Shown piece after piece: positions 11,765 through 20,775 of a DNA stretch of 56,054 nucleotides. Below the pieces are notes generated by a model, which was not told where the DNA came from, made no database searches, and was given only the letters and a program-made list of their open reading frames with translations. How positions within the stretch are numbered: the stretch's first letter is position 1; each line of letters begins with the position of its first letter. The stretch is from an uncultured Bacteroidales bacterium (GTDB lineage: Bacteria > Bacteroidota > Bacteroidia > Bacteroidales > UBA932): contig CAJOCS010000009.1 in NCBI GenBank assembly GCA_905233655.1, positions 1-56,054 on the forward strand. Direction: 5' to 3'. A program made the translations under genes and the position numbers.

Positions 11765-12895
11765 TTAAATCTCTTTTGTGAATACTCTGCGGCGACGCTT
11801 GAACTCTTTGGTGTAGTCGTTCCAGAGATTCTGCACGCTGTTGTTGGTCTCCATCTCGGCATTGGATTCGGCATATTTGAATCCGCCGTCGATGAGCTTG
11901 GGGATGAGGTCGTTGAACAGCAGGGCATGGAGTCCGCGGTTGTGGTATTCGGGGTCTACGGCGATGAGCATCAGTTCCAGACCGTCTTCATGCTTCAGGT
12001 ACATGGATTTCACCAGATGCCACCAGCCGAAGGGGAGGAGGTAGCCGCCTCCCTTTTTCACTGCATTTGCGAGCGACGGCATTGACACGGCGAGCGCTAC
12101 CAGTTTCCCATTGGCGTCCTCGACCAGGGTTACGAAATCAAGGTCCAGCAGCCCCAGGTATGTATCTACATACTGGTCAATTACTTCCGGTGGCAGTACG
12201 GTGAAGTCGTAAAGTTTGCAGTAGGTGCGGTTCACAAGGTCGAAAATCTTCTGTCCGTACCTCTCTTTGCGAACCTCTTTCTTGGTGATTTTCCTCACGT
12301 GAAGATTGTACCGTTCCGAGATTAGTTTCGCAGCCTTACCAAGCTTTTCGGGAACAACCTCCGGCACGAAAATGCGGTATTCCAGCCAGTCGTTCGCCTT
12401 GCCGAAGCCAAGCGCCTCGAAATGCTCTCCGTAGTAAGGGTAGTTATACTTCAGCATGAAGGAGGAGATGTCGTCGAAACCCTCCACTACACAGCCTTCG
12501 TTGTCGAAATCGGTGAAGCCGAGGGGGCCGCTGATGCTGGTCATCCCATGCTCACGGCCAAAGGCCATTACAGCCTCTATAAGGGCTTTGGAGACCTCCC
12601 TGTCGTCTATGAAGTCTATCCAGCCGAAACGCACCTCGGCGTGGTTCCAGTCGCGGTTTGCAATCTCGTTTATAATGGCTGCGACCCTTCCGGCCAGCTT
12701 TCCGTCCTTGTATGCCAGAAACTTGGCGAAGGAGGCATACTTGCACATCGGGTTCTTATTCTCGTCCAGGGCCGACATCTCGTCGAGATACAGGCTCGGA
12801 ACATAGTGGGGACAGCCCTTGTAGAGGCTTAGCGGAAATTTAATGAAAGCCCGCAATTGCTTGCGGGTCTTCACTTGTACTATTTCAATTGACAT
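11765..12895 (-). CDS. GNAT-like acetyltransferase family protein
   Basis: A 376-residue cytoplasmic protein with no signal peptide. The C-terminal part has a GNAT-like segment (LIAVDPEYHNRGLHALLFNDLI, where NRGLHA resembles the acetyl-CoA pyrophosphate-binding loop) and an N-terminal half with GPLGFTDFDNEGCVVEGFD, typical of a widespread uncharacterised Bacteroidota N-acetyltransferase-like family. The start at 12895 (MSIEIVQVKTRKQ) is chosen over an in-frame upstream ATG because the extra 23 residues look non-native and overlap the end of the DUF5723 gene. Substrate unknown. It lies 31 bases after the DUF5723 gene and three bases before rarA. Confidence 0.75.
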   Translation of the reverse strand: MSIEIVQVKTRKQLRAFIKFPLSLYKGCPHYVPSLYLDEMSALDENKNPMCKYASFAKFLAYKDGKLAGRVAAIINEIANRDWNHAEVRFGWIDFIDDREVSKALIEAVMAFGREHGMTSISGPLGFTDFDNEGCVVEGFDDISSFMLKYNYPYYGEHFEALGFGKANDWLEYRIFVPEVVPEKLGKAAKLISERYNLHVRKITKKEVRKERYGQKIFDLVNRTYCKLYDFTVLPPEVIDQYVDTYLGLLDLDFVTLVEDANGKLVALAVSMPSLANAVKKGGGYLLPFGWWHLVKSMYLKHEDGLELMLIAVDPEYHNRGLHALLFNDLIPKLIDGGFKYAESNAEMETNNSVQNLWNDYTKEFKRRRRVFTKEI

Positions 12896-12926
12896 AAATT
12901 TAGGTTCAGGTTCTGGTACACTTTTA

Positions 12927-14405
12927 TTAGTCGCGGGTCCTTCTGCGGTAGTCGACCTTTGCACGTCCGAAGGCGAGAGACAGGCCGATGAAACCGTTCA
13001 TGTTAAGGTCGCCCGTAGGGATTTTCAGGAAGCTCTTCGCAGCATCGGGGACACCGGAAAGGAGAGGGGAGATGTTGACCACCTTGGCGGGAATCATATC
13101 CACGCCCACGATGAGGTTCAGAAGTCCGGGATGCAGGTTGAGGGCTGCGCCGTAGCTCTTGAACATATTGTTGATGGTGGTGCTTCCGGAGAGGCTGATG
13201 AAGTCCAGGGGAGTCCAGTTCAGCGAAATGCGGCCTTCCTGAAGGTCGAAGCCCTCACCGTTGCGAAGGCTGTACAAGGCGCCGAGCGAAAGCCTCTGAT
13301 AGACGGGGAGGCGCACCTCCAGGCCGAGGTTCACCCGGAAGGGGAGCATCTCGAATACAGGTTCACCTGCACCGGCGTTCTTAAGCTGATAAATATGTTT
13401 GAAAGCGTCCTTGATTTGGTCCAGTTCATCATCCATTCCGCTGGAGCTGCCGCTGCCGCCCATCACGTCGATGGCTTCGCCGGAGCGGGGATCCCAGGTG
13501 TAACCGGCTTCGTCGGTCTTACCGGAATTCTCACGGTTCCAGCGGATTCCGCCGAGGTCGAGGATGGATGCGGATGCCGTGATCCAGGGAAGTATGTTCA
13601 CGCTCACGCCAGCATCAAGTGCGCCGCCGAAGCCGGCGATGCCGATATTCTGCACGTTGAACCACTTGCGGATGTTGTCGTAATCCCAGTACCCGGAGGC
13701 GTCGTTTGTGACTTGAACCATAGGCTGGGAGATAAATGCCTGTCCCTGACCCTTGATATTCCATTTGTCGCGGTTGAGCGTCATCTGGAGTGACTGGTAC
13801 TGGATGTCGGCCTCGAGAAGACCCACAAGGCCCTTTACGCGTACGCCGAAATTGATGAAATTATTGATGTTTCTGGAGAAACCGACTGCGATTTCGCCGT
13901 AGCTCTTGGACTTCAGTCCGGTGCCGCCGAGGTCGAAGGTGGTGGATGAGCCGGAAGCTCCGTCCTTGAGGAAGCGGAAAAGGTCGTAAGGCAGCATTAT
14001 GCTGTTGTTCGACTTCAGGTTCACATCAATGGTCATGAAGTTGTTTCCGCTCCAGAAACCCATTGCAAGGACGTTTAAGTTGAGCCCCAGATTTAAGTTG
14101 TTGCCGTCCTTGTTGATGTTCCCGAGGAATTCCTCGGAAGTGACCTTGTCGTTGAGGAAGAGCATGGTCTTGCCGTTCTTGGAGTAGAAGAAGTCGGAGA
14201 AGCCCATGTCGCTGTTGGTGGCGAGGCCGCTGTTGCCAAGGCCGAGGGAGAAGAATCCGCGTTCGCTCTGGAAGGCGGGATTCATACGGTATGCATACTG
14301 GTAACCGCCAAGAAAATAGCCGGTCTGGAAATCCTGTGCTTCAGCCCAGAAGGAGCCAAGAAGCATTACGGATGCTGCAATTGCAATTCTGTATAGAGTT
14401 TTCAT
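12927..14405 (-). CDS. DUF5723 family outer-membrane-type protein
   Basis: A 492-residue exported protein with a signal peptide (residues 1 to about 23, ending SFWAEAQ). The body is rich in alternating polar and aromatic residues and glycine, as in outer-membrane beta-barrels, and has the early YQYAYRMNPAFQSERGFFS pattern of DUF5723 proteins, in which a membrane barrel reports or binds an envelope ligand; no function is established. It follows a large lipoprotein gene by 12 bases, which suggests the two exported proteins work together. Family call is from memory of the pattern and is reasonably firm; function is open. Confidence 0.75.
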   Translation of the reverse strand: MKTLYRIAIAASVMLLGSFWAEAQDFQTGYFLGGYQYAYRMNPAFQSERGFFSLGLGNSGLATNSDMGFSDFFYSKNGKTMLFLNDKVTSEEFLGNINKDGNNLNLGLNLNVLAMGFWSGNNFMTIDVNLKSNNSIMLPYDLFRFLKDGASGSSTTFDLGGTGLKSKSYGEIAVGFSRNINNFINFGVRVKGLVGLLEADIQYQSLQMTLNRDKWNIKGQGQAFISQPMVQVTNDASGYWDYDNIRKWFNVQNIGIAGFGGALDAGVSVNILPWITASASILDLGGIRWNRENSGKTDEAGYTWDPRSGEAIDVMGGSGSSSGMDDELDQIKDAFKHIYQLKNAGAGEPVFEMLPFRVNLGLEVRLPVYQRLSLGALYSLRNGEGFDLQEGRISLNWTPLDFISLSGSTTINNMFKSYGAALNLHPGLLNLIVGVDMIPAKVVNISPLLSGVPDAAKSFLKIPTGDLNMNGFIGLSLAFGRAKVDYRRRTRD

Positions 14406-14417
14406 ATCCGGTCTGTT

Positions 14418-16343
14418 TTACTTGTTGTCTTTTTTGCCGATGTCGGTGGTGATTCCGTTCGGAATGCCCATCGAGACATTGGTAATGGTGATGCCCTGAT
14501 TCTCATTCAGGTGTATGCCGGCGATGCTGTCGTTCGAAGAAGCCTTGAGATTGAGCTTGATGCCCTTGACGGCAACGGGCCTGGCCATGTTCAGGGTGAT
14601 GGTAATGTCGGTATTGGCGGGATTCTCTAGAGAGCCACCGGCGATGGGCTTGTCCACCGATGTGGTGACTTCCGGAATGGGATTGCCGCCGCCATCCAGT
14701 GCAACGGCTTCGAGTTCGAAGGCGAGGGGAATGGTGTTCTTTGCAGTGAGGTTCAGAACGGCCTTGGAAATCTCCACGTCGTCACCCATGTCAAGGGAGA
14801 GGTTCTCCAAATCTACGGAAAACTGAACGCGGGTGGCTGCGGTGAAGGCGAGGGGAGCCTCAAGGGAAACGTTGCAGGAACCGTTGTAGGTCTGGCCAAT
14901 TGCAAGGGAGAGCCAGGAGGAATCGTCGATGTTGAAGGAATAGCTGCCCACCTCGATGCGAGCCGGAACGGGGGAGAGAATCTTGCCCAGGCCGGCCACG
15001 TTCACATAGGTGAAGCCGTCGCCTGCACCTGAAGCGTGCTCTCCGAGGCTGTAGGCCGTCCTGGTGTAGGCCGGGAAGTTGAGCGGGCCGATGGGATAGC
15101 TGTGGGTGGGTGCGCTGTTGGCATCGAGAGCCCTCATTGAGGCACTCAGGGAGAATGCCAGCGGCATATTGCTGTTAAGGTCGATAAGTACCTGTATTTC
15201 AGAGAGTTCCACATTAACGTCGGCACTGCCGTCGGTGAGCATGTCGGGAAGGCCTTCGATGTCGATACCCATATCCTGGCCGAAGTCCGGCTGTACCTTG
15301 GAGGCGTCTACGCGGAGGACTACGTTTTCAAGGTTCACGTTGTTGGTGGCATAGGAGAAAGTCGCAGAGAATTCTCCGAGTTCCTGATCGCCGTCCACCA
15401 GCACGATGGTGTGGGGAGCGGCGTCATAGTAGACGTCCACGCTCTTGGTGGGGCCGTTGAAAGCCTCGGGATTCAGGCCGATGTGACCGCTGATGGAAAT
15501 CTGTGCGTTCATCGGGAGGGAACCGTTGGTCGCGACTCCGTTGGCGCCCATGTCGATGCCGGAAAGCACCAGGGACATATCCAGGCCGGCAGTCTTGTTC
15601 TCACTGTTCCCGGGAAGGTAGACGAGGATGTCTTCAGTGGACTTAAGAATATGATTTTCAAGCACCTGGAATGAAGCATTGGTGCAGGATGCAATCTTCA
15701 GATAGGCAGGGAAGGTGAATTCGGTGCCCTGTTTGAAGATAAGGTAGTCGAAGGGTGCTCCCGAGGGCAGGAAACTGAGGTCCAGGTTGCCGCTGAGGTC
15801 GCAGTTGCGGAAAGCCTTGACTTCGTCGGGGAAACCCGCGATGGTGAAATCGACGTCGAAGTTGTAATTGTAGCTCTGGTCCAGGAGCTGCTTGAACTGG
15901 TCTACGTTCAGACCGTCGAAAATGGGAAGACTGAGCCCTTCCAGTTTCTCAATCAGAGTTGCGTCTGAGGTGACCGGAGTGTTGTCCTGAATCGTTGTGG
16001 TGCTGAGGTCGATGTTCTTGGTCTGGCTGTCCGAGGCGTCGAGGACGAAGTCCGAGGCGTTGAGGGTGAAGCCTTCGAAGTTCACCGGATCCATGGTGTA
16101 CGAAATAACGTACTCTCCGTTGGCATTTACCGAGAAAATGTCCGAGGAAGTGTCGACGGAAATCAGATCCTTGAGTTTAATTTCCTGGAAATCGGGGAGA
16201 GGTACCTCCACGCCTTTCAGGACGGTAATTTCGGTGTCCATGTTCTCCAGGTCGTAACTTTCGTCCTCCTGGCAGCCCGAAACTGTCATCAGCAGCGCCA
16301 TGAGGGCGACTGCCGATAATCCGGATAGGGTTGTTTTTTTCAT
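14418..16343 (-). CDS. Large beta-rich surface lipoprotein, unknown function
   Basis: A 641-residue lipoprotein: signal peptide ending in VSGC (lipidated Cys24), then an acidic QEDESYDLENMD tether as seen in Bacteroidota surface lipoproteins. The rest is almost wholly predicted beta strand with repeated D/N-rich modules (for example SADVNVELSEIQVLIDLN and DVEISKAVLNLTAKN). I do not recognise a named domain. The ATG at 16343 is preferred over a TTG nine bases upstream. It lies 27 bases after a small gene and 12 bases before the DUF5723 gene, so it probably forms an envelope pair with the DUF5723 barrel. Confidence 0.7.
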   Translation of the reverse strand: MKKTTLSGLSAVALMALLMTVSGCQEDESYDLENMDTEITVLKGVEVPLPDFQEIKLKDLISVDTSSDIFSVNANGEYVISYTMDPVNFEGFTLNASDFVLDASDSQTKNIDLSTTTIQDNTPVTSDATLIEKLEGLSLPIFDGLNVDQFKQLLDQSYNYNFDVDFTIAGFPDEVKAFRNCDLSGNLDLSFLPSGAPFDYLIFKQGTEFTFPAYLKIASCTNASFQVLENHILKSTEDILVYLPGNSENKTAGLDMSLVLSGIDMGANGVATNGSLPMNAQISISGHIGLNPEAFNGPTKSVDVYYDAAPHTIVLVDGDQELGEFSATFSYATNNVNLENVVLRVDASKVQPDFGQDMGIDIEGLPDMLTDGSADVNVELSEIQVLIDLNSNMPLAFSLSASMRALDANSAPTHSYPIGPLNFPAYTRTAYSLGEHASGAGDGFTYVNVAGLGKILSPVPARIEVGSYSFNIDDSSWLSLAIGQTYNGSCNVSLEAPLAFTAATRVQFSVDLENLSLDMGDDVEISKAVLNLTAKNTIPLAFELEAVALDGGGNPIPEVTTSVDKPIAGGSLENPANTDITITLNMARPVAVKGIKLNLKASSNDSIAGIHLNENQGITITNVSMGIPNGITTDIGKKDNK

Positions 16344-16370
16344 ATCAGACAAGTATTACTGTGTTTTCAT

Positions 16371-16595
16371 TTAGTCACCGTAGGGATTTGCTTCGTCCCA
16401 TTCCTTGACAACATAACCGTGACGGTCTGTGCAGTGATGATAGATTTTGAGGCGGTGTTCCTCGTCGAGACTGATCCACCAGACGGAACATGCAGGGTAG
16501 TGGTGCATGCTTTCGTCCCTGGAGCCTTTGCTTGCAATCCTTTCTTTCTGTGCGATGGAAAGAGAAGACCACCAGATTTCAAGTTGTTCGTTCAT
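16371..16595 (-). CDS. Small hypothetical protein, 74 residues
   Basis: Starts MNEQLEIWWSSL and ends VKEWDEANPYGD. It is rich in tryptophan, tyrosine and charged residues, has no signal peptide, and contains PACSVWWISLDEEHR followed by HHCTDRHG, giving two cysteines and several histidines that could bind metal. Among the overlapping frames in this stretch it is the only one with sensible composition, and it is spaced 27 bases before the large lipoprotein gene, so it appears to lead that operon. I do not know a function. Confidence 0.6.
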   Translation of the reverse strand: MNEQLEIWWSSLSIAQKERIASKGSRDESMHHYPACSVWWISLDEEHRLKIYHHCTDRHGYVVKEWDEANPYGD

Positions 16596-16629
16596 AGTGC
16601 GTTATTTTAGAACGTAAAGCTAGTTTAAT

Positions 16630-16672
16630 GCGTAAATATATGCATAAAAACTTATATATGCAAATATTACGC
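16630..16672. repeat. Imperfect inverted repeat between divergent genes
   Basis: The arm at 16630-16645 (GCGTAAATATATGCAT) is mirrored by ATGCAAATATTACGC at 16658-16672 with one inserted base and one mismatch. It lies in the 208-base AT-rich gap between the small-protein operon (leftward) and rlmD (rightward). It could be an operator or a cruciform; the right arm also holds a near -7 box for the leftward gene. Confidence 0.45.
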
Positions 16673-16772
16673 GCATATACGTGACTCCCCTCTTTTTTGC
16701 CGTCTTGTTATACAATTTATATTATGTTAACTAATACATATATTTAAACTCCCCTGTATACCGAAATTTTGC

Positions 16773-16780
16773 TATATTTG
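16773..16780 (+). promoter_or_regulatory. Promoter -7 box for rlmD-like gene
   Basis: TATATTTG fits TAnnTTTG, with 23 bases between it and the ATG at 16804. No clear -33 element. Confidence 0.5.
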
Positions 16781-16803
16781 CAGCAATTTTAGAATATACG
16801 GAA

Positions 16804-18216
16804 ATGTCGAGGAAAAGAGTTGACCTGCTGCTTGAAAACTGCACGATTGAAGCCGTGGCCGCCGAAGGCAATGCCCTGTGCCATGTGGACGGTATTGTCG
16901 TTTTCGTGGATTTCGCCGTCCCAGGCGACGTCGTCGACATTCAGGTCACCAAGAAAAAAAAGAATTACATGGAAGGTTTTGTCAGGCGTCTGGTAAAACC
17001 CTCTCCCCACAGGCTTGAACCCCTGTGCCCGCATTTCGGCGTTTGCGGTGGATGCCGCTGGCAGCCGCTGCCCTATGAGATGCAGCTTCAGGCCAAGCGT
17101 CAGCAGGTCGAAGACCAGCTTGTAAGAATCGGCCATCTGAATGTCCCGGAGATTCGACCTACCCTTCCTTCAGAAAAGACTGAATATTATCGTAACAAGC
17201 TGGAATTCAGCGCTTCCAGCAGTCGTTGGATACTCGACGGAGAGAATCCCGACGCCCTTTCCGACGCCGAGCGCGCCGGACTCGGCTTCCATGTGGGCAA
17301 ATTCTTCGATAAAGTGCTGGATATCAGGGACTGCCACCTTCAGGCCGAGCCTTCAAACGCTATTCGCTTGTTTATCAAGAAGTTCTGCCTCGATAACGGA
17401 CTCCCATTCTACAATATCCGTGAAAACGAAGGCTATTTCCGCAATATGTTCGTCCGCACAACCCAGGATGGCCAGATCATGCTCATCCTCTGTTTTGCCT
17501 ACGACGAGAAAAACAGCCGTGAGGCGCTTCTGAACGCGCTTTTGAAGGAATTCCCCGGCATTACTTCCCTCTATTATGTAATCAACGGGAAGAAGAACGA
17601 CTCCATACAGGACCTCTCCCCTGTCCTCTACAGCGGCTCCGACGCCATATATGAGAAGATGGAGGGGCTCTCGTTCAAAATCGGCCCGAAATCGTTCTAT
17701 CAGACCAATTCAGCCCAGGCTTACAGGCTTTACTCGGTGGCGCGGGAATTCGCCGCACTGAACGGGAACGAGCTTGTCTACGACCTCTATACCGGAACCG
17801 GCACGATTGCCCAGTTTGTCTCCTCAAAAGCGCGTAAAGTAATTGGTATAGAGTATGTTCCGGAGGCCATTGCCGATGCCTGGGAGAACACCCGTTCAAA
17901 CGGCATCACCAACTGTGACTTCTATGCCGGAGACATGAAGGATATACTTACTCCCTCTTTTATCCAGAAGCACGGAAGGCCGGATGTCATTATCCTCGAC
18001 CCTCCCCGCGCCGGCATACATCCGGATGTTGCCAGGGTCATCCTGGACGCCGCTCCCCGCCGCATTGTCTACGTGAGCTGCAACCCCGCGTCGCAGGCGC
18101 GCGACCTGGCCGTCCTGTGCAGCCGCTACAAAATAGAAGACGTGCAACCTGTGGATATGTTTCCCCACACGATGCACGTCGAAAATGTTGTGGCTTTAAG
18201 CCTTATTGGACAGTAA
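16804..18216 (+). CDS. rlmD: 23S rRNA (uracil-5-)-methyltransferase, RlmD/RumA type
   Basis: A 470-residue SAM-dependent methyltransferase that makes 5-methyluridine in RNA. An N-terminal TRAM domain (residues 5-62) is followed by an iron-sulphur cysteine cluster (Cys75, Cys81, Cys84 in CPHFGVCGGCRW, with a fourth in DIRDCHLQ). The Rossmann domain has VYDLYTGTGTIAQF for SAM, LDPPRAG for base binding, and VYVSCNPAS with the catalytic cysteine. Whether the target is U1939 or another uridine cannot be told. The stop is convergent with, and overlaps by 14 bases, the end of the M6 protease gene. Confidence 0.9.
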   Translation: MSRKRVDLLLENCTIEAVAAEGNALCHVDGIVVFVDFAVPGDVVDIQVTKKKKNYMEGFVRRLVKPSPHRLEPLCPHFGVCGGCRWQPLPYEMQLQAKRQQVEDQLVRIGHLNVPEIRPTLPSEKTEYYRNKLEFSASSSRWILDGENPDALSDAERAGLGFHVGKFFDKVLDIRDCHLQAEPSNAIRLFIKKFCLDNGLPFYNIRENEGYFRNMFVRTTQDGQIMLILCFAYDEKNSREALLNALLKEFPGITSLYYVINGKKNDSIQDLSPVLYSGSDAIYEKMEGLSFKIGPKSFYQTNSAQAYRLYSVAREFAALNGNELVYDLYTGTGTIAQFVSSKARKVIGIEYVPEAIADAWENTRSNGITNCDFYAGDMKDILTPSFIQKHGRPDVIILDPPRAGIHPDVARVILDAAPRRIVYVSCNPASQARDLAVLCSRYKIEDVQPVDMFPHTMHVENVVALSLIGQ

Positions 18217-20769
18217 TATCCAGATCCAGAGTCTCGTCGCTTCCGTCCGGATAGGTCAGGAAGGCCGATATGGTGTGCTCCCCTGCCGTGAGGACCACGC
18301 TGGGGCCGCTCAGCGACTCTCCGTTGATATACCACTCCACGCTTGAAGGGGCATGGTCGGGAGCCTGGACAAGATTCAGGTTGAAGGTGCTGCCAGCAGT
18401 GTAGTTGCCGCTGCCCGGGTTGATGTAGTTGTAGCCGAGCGTAGACAGGGTGACTCCGGAAAGATCCGGGTCTTCGGGGCCTCCACTACCGCCGAGAGGC
18501 ACAGGTTGTAGGCGTACGAGGCGTTGTAGCCCAGGGCCTGCCACTGCGAGGTGGAATTCAGGTAGCTGATGTCGGAAGTGTAACTGTTGCCGTATTCTCC
18601 GCTGGAGGTGATCACGACCGGCGGATAACCGCTTTGGATGGATACGGCGTTCACCACTGCATATCCGATGTACAGGGGTTTCCCCGAAGGAACCTTGATG
18701 CCATAGGATGAAATGTCTACGGTAAGGTCGGTAACACCGCTGGAATTGATGGAGGGGTTGTTGACCTTTGCGGTAAGGAGCCTCTCGTTGCCGGCGTCGA
18801 TAATAATGTACAGGCTCTCCACGCTCTTGCAGTTCAGATAGAACTCAACCTGTTTGATCAAGCGGCCTGTATGGGCCTGCAGTTCGTTTTCGGTGAAGCA
18901 TACCGCAGCCATTATGCTGTTGCTTCCCCACACGGACAGACCCTCTTCAGGGTCGAATTTCATGAGTGTGTCGGAGGTCTTTTCCCCATTCAGCCTGAGC
19001 ACGAAGTTCTCGTTGTTTCCACGGGTGCTCAGGGTAATAGTCCTCATATCGCCCACATATCCGGACTTCTTGACTTTTATCACGGCCGTTTCGCCGTCAT
19101 AATCGCTGAGGTCTATGGAATAGCTGCCATAGCTGTCCGTCTTGGCCGCAAAGAGAGGAGTGTCGGCCGCTTCGTCGGCATATACGGATATTGTTGCCTC
19201 CTGGATGGCCGAGCCCTGGCGGTCCTTGACGGTTCCGAATACCTTGCGCCCGTCTCCAAGGCTTGCCTGGAGGGAAACTACGGAGTTGCTGTAGGAAATG
19301 CCGGAAATAGTCACGCCGGTCTCATTGCCGTCCCAGTCGATGGGGATGTACGTCGAAATCGAGCTGGTTCCGGGGAACATATAGTCGTTTGGATATGAAC
19401 TGTTGTAGTTCAGCGAAGTCTGGCGGACCGAAGGAATTATATAGAAGCAGGGATGGCTTCCATAGGCATTGATGGCATTGTAGCTGGTCCAGTTCGCCCA
19501 GTGGTTGTAGGCCGATACTCCGCCGACATAGTGCGTGGTGGACTTGTCTGCGTGATAAACAAGAAGGCCTCCCGGAAGCGGAGCGTCCCAGGGAGATACT
19601 TTTCCGCGGCATTCATAGACGAAGTACTCCCCTTCCGTTGCGGTGTAGCTCTTATAGGCGACGTTCTTGTCCACCGACTGGATGGTCACCAGGCCGGGCG
19701 TAAGCTCTCTCATGGCCGATTCTTCCATCCATCCGAGCATGATCCTTTCCTCGGCGTTGAAGAATGGAGGTGTGCGTCCGTCGTTGTTGTAGGAACCGGA
19801 ACACATGGTGGAGAAATAATAAAGGCCGCCGGCCGAGCCGTTATCCTCATAGTCGGTATCATAGAAGTCGGGCAGGCCGAGCGAATGGGCGAATTCGTGG
19901 CAGGTGGTGCCGACTCCGCACATGTTCGTGCCGCTTGCGCCCTTCAATTCGGAGGTGCAGAAATAGGCATCCAGTTTCTTTCCGTCGAAAGTGGCGTTCC
20001 TCGCCGCGGAATTGCCGGAATACTGCAGGTTCCACTGGTGAGGCCAGATGGAATTCTTGGGGCCTCCCTCGGCCTCATTGTATCCCGCATAATAGAAGAG
20101 GGTCATATCCACATAGCCGTCTCCGTCGGAGTCGTAGACGGAGAAGTCCACCTGGGAATCCAGTTTCAGGCAGGCGTGATAGAGGGCGACTTCAGGGCGC
20201 TGGTCGTTGCCATTGGAATCGTTCCCGCCATAGTAGGCCATGTTGTTGTCCAGTTTCACGGGACCGTAGACATCGAAGATGGGATCGAACTGCCCGCCGG
20301 AATTGTCGTTGTAGAAGTCCCATACAGAGCCGGTTCCTCCGTTCCCTGAGTAGCCTCTCTGGTTCAGCAGGTCGGTAAAAGCCTGTTTGGGACTGGAGAC
20401 GGAGAAGGATTTGTCGCTGAATTCCACCAGTACCACCAGAATATGGCGTGAGCCGTGGGTCATGGCATAGTCGTAACTCGCACGTTTCTGGGCGTTGAAA
20501 GAGCGTCTCGATGCCTGGGCGCGGCGCCTGCGGATGGTGCTCATGTCAGTGGATGAAGGGCGGTAGAATCCGTCGTCGCCTAGTTCCACAATACGGCCGC
20601 TGTTGTCGGTGGCCCAGTGGGCGAATTCGTCTCCGTGGAGCTCGATTTCTATGGTGGTTCCGTCCGGCTGGGTGTGGATGAATTTGCCGGGACGGGCGGG
20701 AATGGCATACAGAGCTGTGCATGCAAGTGTAAAGGCCGCAATGGCACTGAAAATACGTCTTGACATCAT
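18203..20769 (-). CDS. Secreted M6-family metalloprotease, frameshifted in C-terminal region
   Basis: A secreted zinc protease of the M6 (immune inhibitor A-like) family. It has a signal peptide (about 1-22), a propeptide-like region with FIHTQPDGTTIEIELHGDEFAHWATD-type sequence, and a catalytic domain with HEFAHSLGLPD (zinc ligands at 291 and 295) plus a calcium-type DSDGDGYVD loop. A carboxypeptidase-regulatory-like domain (from GRKVFGTVKD) and beta-rich tail follow. The open frame stops at 18376 (797 residues), but the other frame continues from 18477 to a stop at 18203 as PEDPDLSGVTLSTLGYN. Adding one base to the GGGG run at 18476-18479 gives one 855-residue protein. Probably co-transcribed with the BACON lipoprotein six bases upstream. 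Confidence 0.85.
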
Positions 20770-20775
20770 GGCTCC

